Below the pieces are notes generated by a model. That model was not told the origin of the DNA. It made no database searches and saw only the letters and a program-made list of their open reading frames with translations. Made by a program: the position numbers and the translations under genes. A stretch of DNA of 64,000 nucleotides from Batillaria attramentaria (Eukaryota; Mollusca; Gastropoda; Batillariidae): contig JACVVK020000018.1 in NCBI GenBank assembly GCA_018292915.2, positions 461,501-525,500 of the forward strand, in the 5' to 3' direction. This document shows positions 1 through 29,634 of this stretch, piece after piece (the first letter of the stretch is position 1; every line of letters starts with the position of its first letter).

Positions 1-206
1 CTTAAACCCCCTGTGTGAACATGCATGTTTTACGCTCTCAACTTTTTTTTTTAATATAAAAAAACACCAATTAATAACACAGATTTCAAATCCTCCACCC
101 CCCCCCCCCTCCCCCCCCTTTCCCTCCACACACCCCCCCTAGCACTCCTCTCATCCCCCCTAGTATGGGCTTGATGGCAGCAGCTTCATTATGCTTTTCA
201 TCTCAC

Positions 207-19351
<19,145 letters not shown>

Positions 19352-19484
19352 GCTGCTAAGGTCAAGTCTGCCAACCTTGTCAAACGTTCCTGTTCGTGCA
19401 AATCTCTAATTTCCACTTTAGGCCGATATAAGAAATAATTCTATCACCCTGCATGCAAAGCTTTTCTTTGAAATGGCAAGAGTT
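19352..19484. promoter_or_regulatory. TMEM131/ELMOD2 head-to-head promoter region
   Basis: TMEM131 reads left from 19351; ELMOD2 reads right with its first confident exon at 20060. On the minus strand the TMEM131 start codon lies inside GGGAAAGATGGCGCG, whose AAGATGGCG core resembles a YY1 site overlapping the start. Exact transcription starts cannot be placed. Confidence 0.4.
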
Positions 19485-20059
19485 TGCGCTGGATACAAAA
19501 TAAAAAGAAGTCGGTCCTGTACGAAACTAACTGGGAATATACAAGTAGCTTTGTTAGATGCGACATGATTCGTTCCTTGGTTGGTCGTTCCTTTGGTAAC
19601 TTATCCCAGTCATTTCCTTTTCCGTGTGTTGCAGACGGCCATTCATATCACGGGAGCCAGCTTGTAAACAGTAACGTCCGCTAATACACAAGTTTCTATT
19701 AATGGGTACTCTTTGATTTTTATTCGTAAAACGGACAAACGCTTGCATTCTTCTTGTATTGGTTCAGTTTTTCGTGTGGCCCAGCATTTATAGACAAATT
19801 AGTAAGAGCAAAACACCGGCCATCGTCGGTAACAACTCTGTTGTGTGTGTACGTGTGTATGTGTGTGTGTGTTTCAACTTTCATATTTAGAAAACTTTAC
19901 CAGTTTACTGTAAGCGTCACACTCACAGAACACATTCTTGTGTAGATTTAACACAGGTTTAGCCATGTCTACACAGCTTACCATTGCCTCTTGCATTTTG
20001 AGTGATCATGTAATTCATACAGTTTCTTTGAAATGTTTCATGTGTTCTAGTGTTTTCAG

Positions 20060-22201
20060 AGCTTTTCTCCACCCTATGGACACAGCTGTTTGTGCTGTTG
20101 AGACCAATGTTGAAGTGGTTACTCCGCAAGGTGTCTGGCAAGTGTGAACTGCTGCGCATCACCTATGAGGAGCAGCCTGGAGCCAAACAGACAAAAAGAA
20201 TAGGTAAAATTTAACTCACTTATAAATATTTACACCTGTGGGCAAGAAGGGGAAAAAGAAGTAGAGGTGTGTATGTGTGTGTGTACACATGTGAATTGGC
20301 AGATTTTCTGTTTTTGGGTGTTTTGTTTTTTTTAATTTGGCAGACATCTTGTTGCATTCTTATAAGTTCCAAGTTGTGTATCTTACAATATCTTAGACAG
20401 CAAAAGTCAGTTTGTATGGAAGTTTTTTTATCGTTTATTTTATTTTATTTTATTTTATTTTATTTTATTTTATTTTTTTGCTGCCCCAACTCGTTGCCAG
20501 CTCCAGTGGTGTTCCTCCTGGGTCATGGGTGAAATCTACGGAGGGCTTGGAAGCTGGGGCAATTTTTATTATGAATGATGATGGAGATGAGGATGTAACT
20601 TACATTGTAAGATGATGCTATGGAGGTCCGTGTGGTTTGGGACTGCGGGACAGGGCCGCATTCCACGCTTCCTGTCATAAATATCCTGGCATTAACCAGG
20701 CCCGGGAACTACGGCACCTGCGATGCCGGCCGTGTAATCATCCACATTATAAGACGTGTCATGCCAAGGGAAGCACCCCCAAAGTCACACCCGTGAAGTG
20801 GGTGAATCTCGGCTGTGTGGCAACAGCCTCCGCATTGGGTCCATAGCACACCCGCTCTGGGTAGGAGCTGACCTAGATAGAAAAACTGCCGCTTGCCTCG
20901 GCTGGGACTCGAACCCGGGTCTCCCGGTCCATGGTCTGAAGTGCTAACCACTACACTACGGCCGGTGTTTGTATGGAAGTTTGTGGTTGTTTTTATATCC
21001 TGTAGTTCTGCTTGTGTCTGTTACAGAAAAGTCACTGCAGCAGTCCAGGACAGCGTTTCTTAGGGAGTTGGCAACTGGAGAGAGTTTTGATGTTGAACAG
21101 GCAGTACAGGCTGTCCTTAAGCAGAAAGAAATTCTCACAGATGTTCATACCAGGTAAGTAAAATCATTAAAGGAGAATTGTTGCAGGGAGAAGTTGCAAC
21201 CTATTCTCACTTCTACCCCTATTCTCGGCATCCTCTACATATATATAAAGCTATATAAATGTATCATCACGATAAGAAATATATTCTAGGACCATTGTGA
21301 AAATAACCTACACACTCTGAGTTAGAAAGAGTTACTGTTCTATTATGTTACAAAAATGGTTTTCTGTGGAAATCCTTTGTGATGAAATTTGAGTTTGTAC
21401 TATGTACTACGTTGATACACTGGTCCCTATCCTTTCAATTTACTGCATTCCCCTTTTTTTTATGCTTTCAGATTTGAAGATGCCCTCAGAAGGTCGTTGG
21501 CGTATATCCGTGGCTTCAATCGCTTGGCAACAGAGGTGGAAAACCGGCGCAAAATAAAGTACTCAGCAGAAAACTCAGAGCATGAAGCCAAGCTGCTACG
21601 GGTGATTATTTTGTCCTTGTTTGCTAAATGCCAATAAGGAATGATACAGATCTCATGAAGCAAATGATGTGAATTCATAGGCCTTCAATAAGACTGCTTA
21701 CATTTGACAATAACATTTGAACATTTTGTAAGCAATGTGTAAGGAAAGCAAGAGCACTGAGTGACCGAGGCAGTGGAGTGCAAGGGGAGATAAGTACTTG
21801 TCAAACATTCTGATCATGTTTCCTTTCGCAAACACAGGGTTGCACATTTTCCACAGCTTCTATAGGACAAAGTGTCCTGGAAACAGCAAAGTGATAGGAC
21901 ACAGTGTCCTGGCCACTTAGTGGCAATAAAACTTTTAATAGGACAAATGTCCGCTTGAGGTGGGAAAAATAGGACATTTCAAATTTTTATAGGTCAATGT
22001 CCTGGGACCGACTTAAATGTGCAACCCTGCAAACAAATACCCTCTTTTGTTTCCCCTCTTCGTAGTTGTGGACCCTTTACATGGGTGACAGGCCGCTGGA
22101 ATCTCGAATATGCGATCAGTGGACAGAACTGGGTTTCCAAGGAAAAGACCCCATGACTGACTTCCGTGGAATGGGAATCCTGGGTCTGGAGCAGCTGCTG
22201 T

Positions 22202-22262
<61 letters not shown>

Positions 22263-24201
22263 CATACTTATTTCAAAATTTTGTTTTTGGTTTCACTTCT
22301 GTTTTTATGAAGTTGTGTTGGTTTTGCTAGTGATTGTTCAGGATGATGGCTAGTCAGCACCTTTCAAATGAGACTACAAAATGTGTTGCTACACGCCACT
22401 TACTACACCACTACACCACTAGCAAGTGGGGTGTAGTGGTGTAGCAAGTGGGGTGTAGTGGTGTAGCAAGTGGGGTGTAGTGGTGTAGTAAGTGGTGTGT
22501 AGCAACACATTTTTATATATGTTCAAATGGATAAATGGACCATGCATTTTGAGTAACTGATACAATGGTATTTGACAATTACCACACTGCCCCCCCCCCC
22601 CCCCCCCCAAAAAAAAAAAAAAAAAAATAAAAATCACCCATTGTAGCTCAAATAATGTTTGATATGCCATATTGGTAAGTCCTAATGCAAACAGCAAGTA
22701 CAACGTTTGTATCCTTTTTTGTTTGGATTTTTTCAGATATTTTGCTGAGAAATACAACAATGAAGCAAAGAGTGTGTTTTCGAAAGCAAGTCACCCGAAG
22801 TATGGGTGAGTATCGGTGTGAATGTAGAAAATTTACTGATGGATTTGCTGTCTCTATGCTAAGGACCCCATTTGGGGCCCTCGTGTTCACACCGCTTGGC
22901 TGGATTGGTCTGATTTATAGGATCGTCAATTTTCTTATGTTTCAATGTTTTTATTCTCAGTCTTGATGTCAGAAAGTGAGGAACTAAATGGGGCGGTCGG
23001 TGGTCTAGTGGTTAAAAGACTTGTCACCAATGCGAGAGGGCAGGGGTTCGAGTCCCACTCGGGGCAAAGAATTTTTCCTTCTCGAATGTGGCACTGTTCA
23101 TTCGGGCCGATCGTCGGGGGTTGTCTCCGGGTACTCCGGCTTCCTCCCCCTCTGCTTTGGAAATGTTCAGCCCACCAAATTTGAAAAATAAATGCAATTC
23201 CAAATTCGGAAATGTAAATAGCTGCACTGACCCTTCGCACCACTTGATTGTAATGTGTTTATGTCCAGTGTGTGAGAGAATGTGTGTGATTCACGTGAGC
23301 GTGCGTGTTGGGTTCAGTTTGCGGCGCTTTGAGCCAATTCATAAAATTGGGTAAAGCGCCTATACAATACTCATTGTTATTATTAACTCTTTGACGACGA
23401 AGCATAATTTCTAACACGCGATTTCCTATAGGAAATCGCGTGTTAGAAATTGTGCTTCGTCGTCAAAGAGTTAAATACAGCACTAGCAAAATGGGTTTCT
23501 ACCAGTTGAAGGAAAACAATGATCTGTTAGTATACTACATGTACTGGGGGGGAAAAGCATAGTTATGATCCTGTGCAACATTTTTCTGGTATGCAATACT
23601 GCATGAGCCTACTACTTGTATGATGTGACATTTACTTATGTATCACATGTACTAAATGCATTGGATATTCATACATTCTGACGTCCTTTATCATCAGTGT
23701 TGATAATGTACTTTACAGCGGCAGGACATTATCAAATGGCCGCATACTGAGACCTGTGTGGTGTATTTTTTCCCTCTCGCAGATTTTCATATGCCATTGT
23801 TGGCATCAACATAACAGAGCTGCAAAACAGGCTGATGACAAAGCGGAAACTGCGGACACATTTTTACAACCTTGAAACAAGATCACCAACACTTGACGAC
23901 TACCATGAAGTTTATTGTAAGTTTGACACATGGGGATACATGACAAATGTTGATTCTGAACTGCTCTTTGTAAAATTGTGATTGCCATCTTGCACACCCT
24001 ACCATTGGCAAGACTTTGGTTGTTAGTGTGCTTTTATTTGCAGACATATCAAACATTACGCTGTGTACTCTTCTCTGTGTTATTCCAGGTGACTGTAATA
24101 AACTTGCATAAATGCGGTGCATCTGATTTTCAGATTTGTAGACCTTTCCAGGCCTTTCACCTATTCCTCCCCCCTTTTTTTCCCTTCTTTTTTTTTTTTT
24201 C

Positions 24202-24247
<46 letters not shown>

Positions 24248-24498
24248 AGGGATAGCTAGCATACTAGCAGAATCAGTGTGTATATTAAAAAAAAAAAAAA
24301 AAAACTTTCCTGTATATCCATTGTTGTTCTTTTTCTTTTGCAGGTTATCTCATGTCCGAATTTGTCAAGTTGTGGTTGAGTGAGAAACCCAAAGACGTGA
24401 TGGAGTTCAGTCGCATACGGGACAAATTTTACCGCAACATCCGCTCTTTATTACAGGACCCGACCACAGTGCTTATCGCTGACTTCCAGAAGAGATGA
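20060..24498 (+). CDS. ELMOD2: ELMOD2-like ELMO-domain GTPase-activating protein
   Basis: Family role: ELMOD proteins are GAPs for ARL2 and ARF GTPases, acting at ER, lipid-droplet and mitochondrial surfaces. Exons: 20060-20203, 21027-21153, 21472-21601, 22066-22199, 22737-22805, 23783-23916, 24344-24498 (TGA). From the in-frame ATG at 20107 (MLKWLLRKVSGKCELLRI) the product is 281 aa; human ELMOD2 is 293. The reading frame stays open upstream to an acceptor at 20059 (LFSTLWTQLFVLLRP), which resembles the usual ELMOD2 N-terminus, so a tiny first exon probably supplies the true start. One candidate is ATG at 19702-19704 followed by G and a weak GT. The ELMO signature is WTELGFQGKDPMTDFRGMGI, with the presumed catalytic Arg at residue 152 of the 281-aa form, followed by YAIVGINITEL and the C-terminal helix. 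ELMOD1 is the main alternative. Confidence 0.9.
20426..20966 (-). mobile_element. tRNA-derived SINE, family 2, in ELMOD2 intron
   Basis: On the minus strand the tRNA-like head has A-box TAGTGTAGTGGTTAGCAC and B-box GGGTTCGAGTCCC. A body of about 400 bp follows, ending at the left in (TTTTA)n. It is flanked by the 16-bp duplication GTTTGTATGGAAGTTT (20410-20425 and 20967-20982). Confidence 0.85.
21835..22029 (+). mobile_element. 195-bp TIR element, copy 3
   Basis: Same orientation and length as copy 1, with only a few differences. It is flanked by the 6-bp duplication CAAACA (21829-21834, 22030-22035). It ends only about 35 bp before an ELMOD2 exon acceptor. Confidence 0.85.
22205..22258 (+). 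repeat. (GT)n microsatellite at an ELMOD2 splice donor
   Basis: The repeat begins within the donor GTAAGTGTGTG at 22200, directly after exon 22066-22199. Confidence 0.97.
22378..22513. repeat. Foldback repeat with 22-bp internal tandem units
   Basis: Arms 22378-22413 and 22478-22513 are inverted copies (35 of 36 match). The centre holds three copies of the 22-bp unit AGCAAGTGGGGTGTAGTGGT plus GT (22421-22486). It lies in an ELMOD2 intron. Confidence 0.8.
22990..23382 (+). mobile_element. tRNA-derived SINE, family 3, with LINE-like tail
   Basis: The head has GGTCTAGTGGTTAAAAGAC and GGGGTTCGAGTCCC. The tail (GGCGCTTTGAGCC, GGTAAAGCGCCTATACAA, then ATT repeats) resembles the 3' end of L2/Rex1-type LINEs. 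A TTAA palindrome abuts its 3' end. It lies in an ELMOD2 intron. Confidence 0.75.
23383..23474. mobile_element. 92-bp palindromic element ending in TTAA
   Basis: Almost the whole length is one inverted repeat: TTAACTCTTTGACGACGAAG through GATTTCCTATAGGAAATC to its complement. TTAA at both outer edges suggests a TTAA-targeting (piggyBac- or Kolobok-type) origin. It abuts the 3' end of SINE family 3. Confidence 0.7.
24205..24243 (+). repeat. (GT)n microsatellite
   Basis: GT repeat about 100 bp before the last ELMOD2 exon. Confidence 0.95.
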
Positions 24499-26263
24499 TG
24501 TGCAGTGTGGTTGACAGTTGTTTGCAATGATACAGTTTTACGCAAGCACTCAGAAACGGCACATGGGCACTTGACACATGTCCATATTTTAACTTTGCGA
24601 GTGTTCACCTGTGCTGTGCAGTGTAGATCTGCTGAAGACTTGGAGGTGGAGATAGGTTGTTGGTGCAGAACGTTTCATCCATGTTTCATGATGGTAGGCA
24701 TATTTGATGTGCAGTGTCTTACTAATGCCTGCCCAGGGTAGTCGGTGTTCCCCAGAATGCACGGTTGTGCGTTTCTGACATACAGAATCACGAAAATGTA
24801 TGAAGTACATATTTCTGTATACATGTACATGTACTTTTTATTATCCCATTGCAAGATATAGCTACTCGCCGTAGCTGTGAAATGTGAGTGTCAGGTTGCA
24901 CAATACCAAAAGGCATAAAACACACAAAACAACAACAACAAAAAGAAACAGCAAAACCATATTTGCTGGGGTCTGTTTTCCCTTTAGTGGGTTTTGAGGC
25001 TTCTGATGTGTGGATACCTGGGCTGGCTTATCTTTACAATAAGCAAGCATTTTTGGCACAGTGACTTAGATGTCAAACCAGCGTTGAACACTTAGCAATT
25101 TTAAACTAATACTGCAAAATCTGCTGTCAAAACATTGCTGCAGGGTGCTAAGTAGCTGTCATGTAGATGCATCTATTGTCTTTAAAAAAAATGTTTGCCA
25201 TCATCAAACATGCCTACAGGAATGAGGTCCTGCTGGTATAGTCATACCCACATTGTGTTCCTGCAATATTTATAATTGCTAGATTAGGCGCTGTGCTTTT
25301 TGCTGACTTAGCAATTTTTCACTTGTGTGGTGTAGGGGTGTGTTCAAAGACTTTTCTCCATGGACTGGTTTCTGCATTAAAAAGCTCCTGTGATATGACG
25401 GATTGTCCAGCTGGCAGTCACTTCTTTCAATCGCAGGGTAGTCAAATGCTATTATGTTACCATTTTTCATCTCCACTTCTGTTGTTATGAGAGAGTGCAA
25501 GTGATCATACATTGTTTGTTTCATTGTTACACATTTTACACATCAGCCCCTTTGTGCATTGCCTCATCTGACCTCAAGGGACCATGTTTGCGAAGGAACA
25601 GGACTATTGACATTAATAATATGCAGTTACAGTTCATAGAGGAAATAGAAATCACTTTCCACACAATTTTATCTTCATCAAGTATCGGTGGCTGTTTTTA
25701 TATTTCTGGTTGGTGCAGGTGTGGGTCTGGGTGCTCTGTAAGTGTTAGGCATTTAGATGTTCATTTTCATGCAAAATGTTAATTCATCATGAAATGTCTT
25801 GATTTGTTAGGTGCATGCATTGTCAAACAATGAAAACTTAATATTTATGTGAAAGTCCCCCAGTCTTTAATTCTGGAATCTGGCCATAGGTTTTGAAGAC
25901 TGCAGTGCTGTTCTCAACCCCTTTTCTATTTCCTTTCTGTTTTAAAAGAACGAGCAAAAAGACAGAAAAAAAGACATCACCACCTGGCACTTCATTTTTT
26001 TCTATTCACAATGTAGAAAAGAGATTTCTACATGTGCCATTTTTACTTTGAGACCAGCTACCAGGCTAAGCTAGTGCACAGACCCAGACCAAACATTACA
26101 TATATTTACAAAAGGTCTGTACAGTTTAAAGAGCAAAATATGATTACCTTCATAGAGCTCTGTGTGCATAATATACGTAGCCTTGTAGCTATGAACAGTC
26201 ACAGTTGATTTTGTATTTGCTGATACAGGAGTAGAAAGTAAAACATTTGAACAGTGACTTGTG

Positions 26264-26298
<35 letters not shown>

Positions 26299-26504
26299 AT
26301 GAACTCCATTTGGAACATAAGTTTGCCTGCAGAAATGCAAGTACATGCACAGTAAACATATAAAAGATGTCAAAACACTTTACATGAGTGGAAGTTCATT
26401 TGGGGAATAGGTTACGCAAAATCCTCCTTGTTGGTAATTTTATAAGGATTACAGTATTTCGCACGGGTCGAACTCATGAAAGCAGGAAACAAAAAAAGTT
26501 GTTA
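24499..26504 (+). other. ELMOD2 3' UTR and intergenic stretch
   Basis: No coding frame of note. It has a short (GT)n at about 26270-26295. An ATTAAA near 25376 is the only noticed weak polyadenylation candidate. Confidence 0.5.
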
Positions 26505-26699
26505 CAGTACTCCTCGCTTAAGGTGACCCCCCACGGGACCAAAATTTTTTTTGATCTTATCCGAGGGGCACGCTAAACAGTCCTCTGATAAAATCAACTA
26601 CCAGTAAAAAACTTGATCTTATCCGAGGAGCTCAATATTTGGCGATTATGTCATTTTTTCTAATTTTAGACCGAAAGACTTTCCGCCAAAATATGTAAT

Positions 26700-26733
<34 letters not shown>

Positions 26734-27470
26734 AGCACAAACGAACGCAAATGCATATACCCCCCCCCCCCCCCTTTTTATTTTTTTTTCCGAACCCTGT
26801 GGATCGCCCTGTTGAGGGATGGTTGCACTGATGTTTCGTGAACAGCAAAAGTACTTCAACTTGCCTTCCGACTAAGCCTAGAAATTAACCAGGTCTCTCG
26901 CTCTCCCCCCCCCCCTCCCCCTCCCTCCCTCTCTAACAACATAAGTATCACCACCACCACCATCATATCGCCACATTGCTCCCTGCATTCCAGCTCTTAT
27001 CTTTCACAAAGATTGTACCAATTTCTAGATCTAAAGGACCCTGAACGAAATAAGAAATCTTTTGTAAGTATACTCATCTGCGGTAAACTATCTTTATCGT
27101 CAGTTCATCAAAAACAAGCCCCCCCCCCCCCCCCCCCTTTCAGTTTCCATTTTCATTCTTTGGGTATCATCTCATGGAATAAAAATGAAATAAAAATTCG
27201 TCTGTTTCGTCTTCGCCTCGCAGTGCAAATCCGGGTGTTGTTTCCAAGGGGAAGCCACTCTCATCACATGGATTTCATCTTAAGCGGTAGTCTTCTCCAT
27301 TTGGGAACCAAAACGGGGGTGACGTAATCCGAGGTTTTCCCTTATCCGAGGTGACGCTAAGCGAGGAATTCTAAATGGTACAAAGAAGGCTTTTGGCCGG
27401 GACCAACAACCTGATTGATCTTATCAGAGGTGTGACCTTAAACGGTAGTGACGTTAAGCGAGGAGTACTG
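26505..27470. mobile_element. Pogo/Tigger-like non-autonomous element, 966 bp
   Basis: The left end CAGTACTCCTCGCTTAAGGT mirrors the right end GTTAAGCGAGGAGTACTG, with TA on each side. GATCTTATCCGAGG-type subterminal repeats occur at both ends. No transposase frame was found. It lies between ELMOD2 and DELE1, ending about 70 bp before the DELE1 promoter motifs. Confidence 0.7.
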
Positions 27471-27537
27471 TACATGTAGTGAGTAGCCCTATGCGACTGA
27501 CAGTTAATGGTACCCTTGAGCCATCGCAGAATATGTA

Positions 27538-27594
27538 GATTGCGCAATCTGGCAGTCACGTGATTTAACAGGGCACCTGAGCCAAAATGGCGGC
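27538..27594 (+). promoter_or_regulatory. DELE1 proximal promoter motif cluster
   Basis: Within 57 bp, about 90 bp before the DELE1 ATG, there is a perfect 12-bp palindrome GATTGCGCAATC (27538-27549, containing the C/EBP consensus ATTGCGCAAT), an E-box TCACGTGA (27556-27563) and AAAATGGCGGC (27584-27594, the YY1 consensus form). Factor assignments are inferred from motif match only. Confidence 0.5.
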
Positions 27595-27680
27595 TCTTTG
27601 TGGTCAAACACCACAGCCTCCGTAGAGACACTGATTTTGTGTCACTCTAGAATAGACTGCGGGAACGTCATTTGGCAGAC

Positions 27681-29595
27681 ATGTGGAGGATCTGGAACAG
27701 TATCCCGCGTGGTAAGTATTTAGTACTGTCGATTCCGTGTTCATCAGGTCAGGGCATTGCAAAGTATGAAACTTTGCCCTTGTGGGTCACAACTAGGGCA
27801 TTTGGATTAATATGGTCGTGTGGGCATAGTGCACAATAAGACCAATTATACATTGACGTTTACTGTTTCATTATGTGTTTGTGAATATATTCATGCAGGG
27901 AAAGGCGGTTAGAAGGGTCCTTTCAAGGTGAAAAGATCAGGTGTCAAAATGACGCAATATGATGGTTGACTATTTTTTCTCAAAATGTGGTCACTGGGAA
28001 ATCCCCACATCCAGTTTCGCTCCACACCAGTGAAGATTTTACTTTCAGTCTTTGTTGAAATTGAAATTGCCTTCACAAATTATTTGTGTGCAGAAGAATT
28101 TGTTTCACTGTGTTCCACTTAGAAATTGAGTATAGTACTACACACACCAATTTATCTTTTATCAGCTATATTATGTAATAGTTGATGGCTTTAGCTTGAA
28201 AGTTATTTAGTTTAGATGCAGTTTACATGTTGATCTGCAATACGTTTTGCACATGAAGGGCTGAAGAAGCTGTTATTGCACCCCTCTCTGCACACTCCAA
28301 CACCCCCACCCAAGGTTACATCATTACTGTAAATAGTATATGACAGAAACCTGGCTGGTCTAAGAAACTGGGAATTCCCATTGTGTTTGCATTTGACTAG
28401 CTAGCACAGTTTCCTACTGTTGAAGCAGCCATGAAATTTGTCGACAGCATTTTGACTGTAACAATCACAGTCTATGGTAATAGATACTTATTTAATTGTT
28501 AACACTGTTTGTTTGTTTTTCCTTTTTGTTTTAACATTTTTTTACCTTGTGAGTGTTGAACCCTGCAGAGGTACAGGAAAGTAGGTCTCATATATGTATA
28601 TGAATGAATAACTGTAAATGCACTGTGCATTTCAGTTGTACGACAGCATTTTCATGGACCAAGGGCGTCTGCTGGAGTGTATGTGGAAGAGGAGAGGGCC
28701 GAGTTAGATACAGACAGATTCACTTGTTCCAACCATGGCAGCAGTTGCAGCGTACGTTCGGAGGACTCCGACAGACACGCTCTTTGGTTCGTATCAAGTA
28801 TTATATGATTTCTTTTATCCAATGCCTCCGTTTTTGTTTTTGGTTTTGTTTTTTCTTCTGGCTTCCCCCTTTTGATCCAACACCCAGAAGGCCTTCTTTA
28901 TTCGAAGGCGGTGTCATGCTTTTGTTTCTTAGTGAATGAAATTGTAAGTAGCAGTGTAGCAGATATATGTTCCTGCTACGGTTTTTACTTTTTTGTCACT
29001 TTTTTTTTTTAATTGAAAAGAAAATTTAATAGGAAGTGTGTCAGTTGCTAATACATATAAAAGTCAGAGATTCTCGCTCTCATAGATTCATACAAGAGTG
29101 GAGTACATTAGAATATATATATATATACAGGCACCATCATTTGTGGCGCGCATAGAACAATGATTAATTCTCTGGCCTCCAGAATGAATAACTACAAATG
29201 TACTGAAAATCATCAAGTGGTCAATCGTTTGCTTTGTTTGTTATCAGCGTGTGCCCTGAACAGAAGTGTGGCTCTTCTGAAGAGGAGGGGGAGAGAAGAC
29301 GAGCTGACAATGAGCAGCAGGGCTGGGGGCACCGTCCCGACTTCTGGTCTTTTTTCTTTGGACGGCATCGGGCGCTTGAGGCAGTGACATGGGTAAGTCA
29401 CTTGATGTGAAAAACAAACCGTTCTTAATAGGAAAGAAATAAACAACTTTGTGAAGGTCTTAAGCTCAAGCATGCATGTCTGATTTTTAATGTGTCCAAA
29501 GACAAAAAAATTTGTACATGCTGTGATGAAAATTTTGTTTGAAATTCAGTGATGAGAAACAATATTATTGTATGAGGTTAGCCGGTGGCATGATG

Positions 29596-29634
<39 letters not shown>

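Noticed and set aside
28636..28646. Upstream acceptor for DELE1 exon 2
   Set aside because: Shifts the phase so that exon 3 meets a stop; the acceptor at 28646 fits both sides. Kept only as a competing site.
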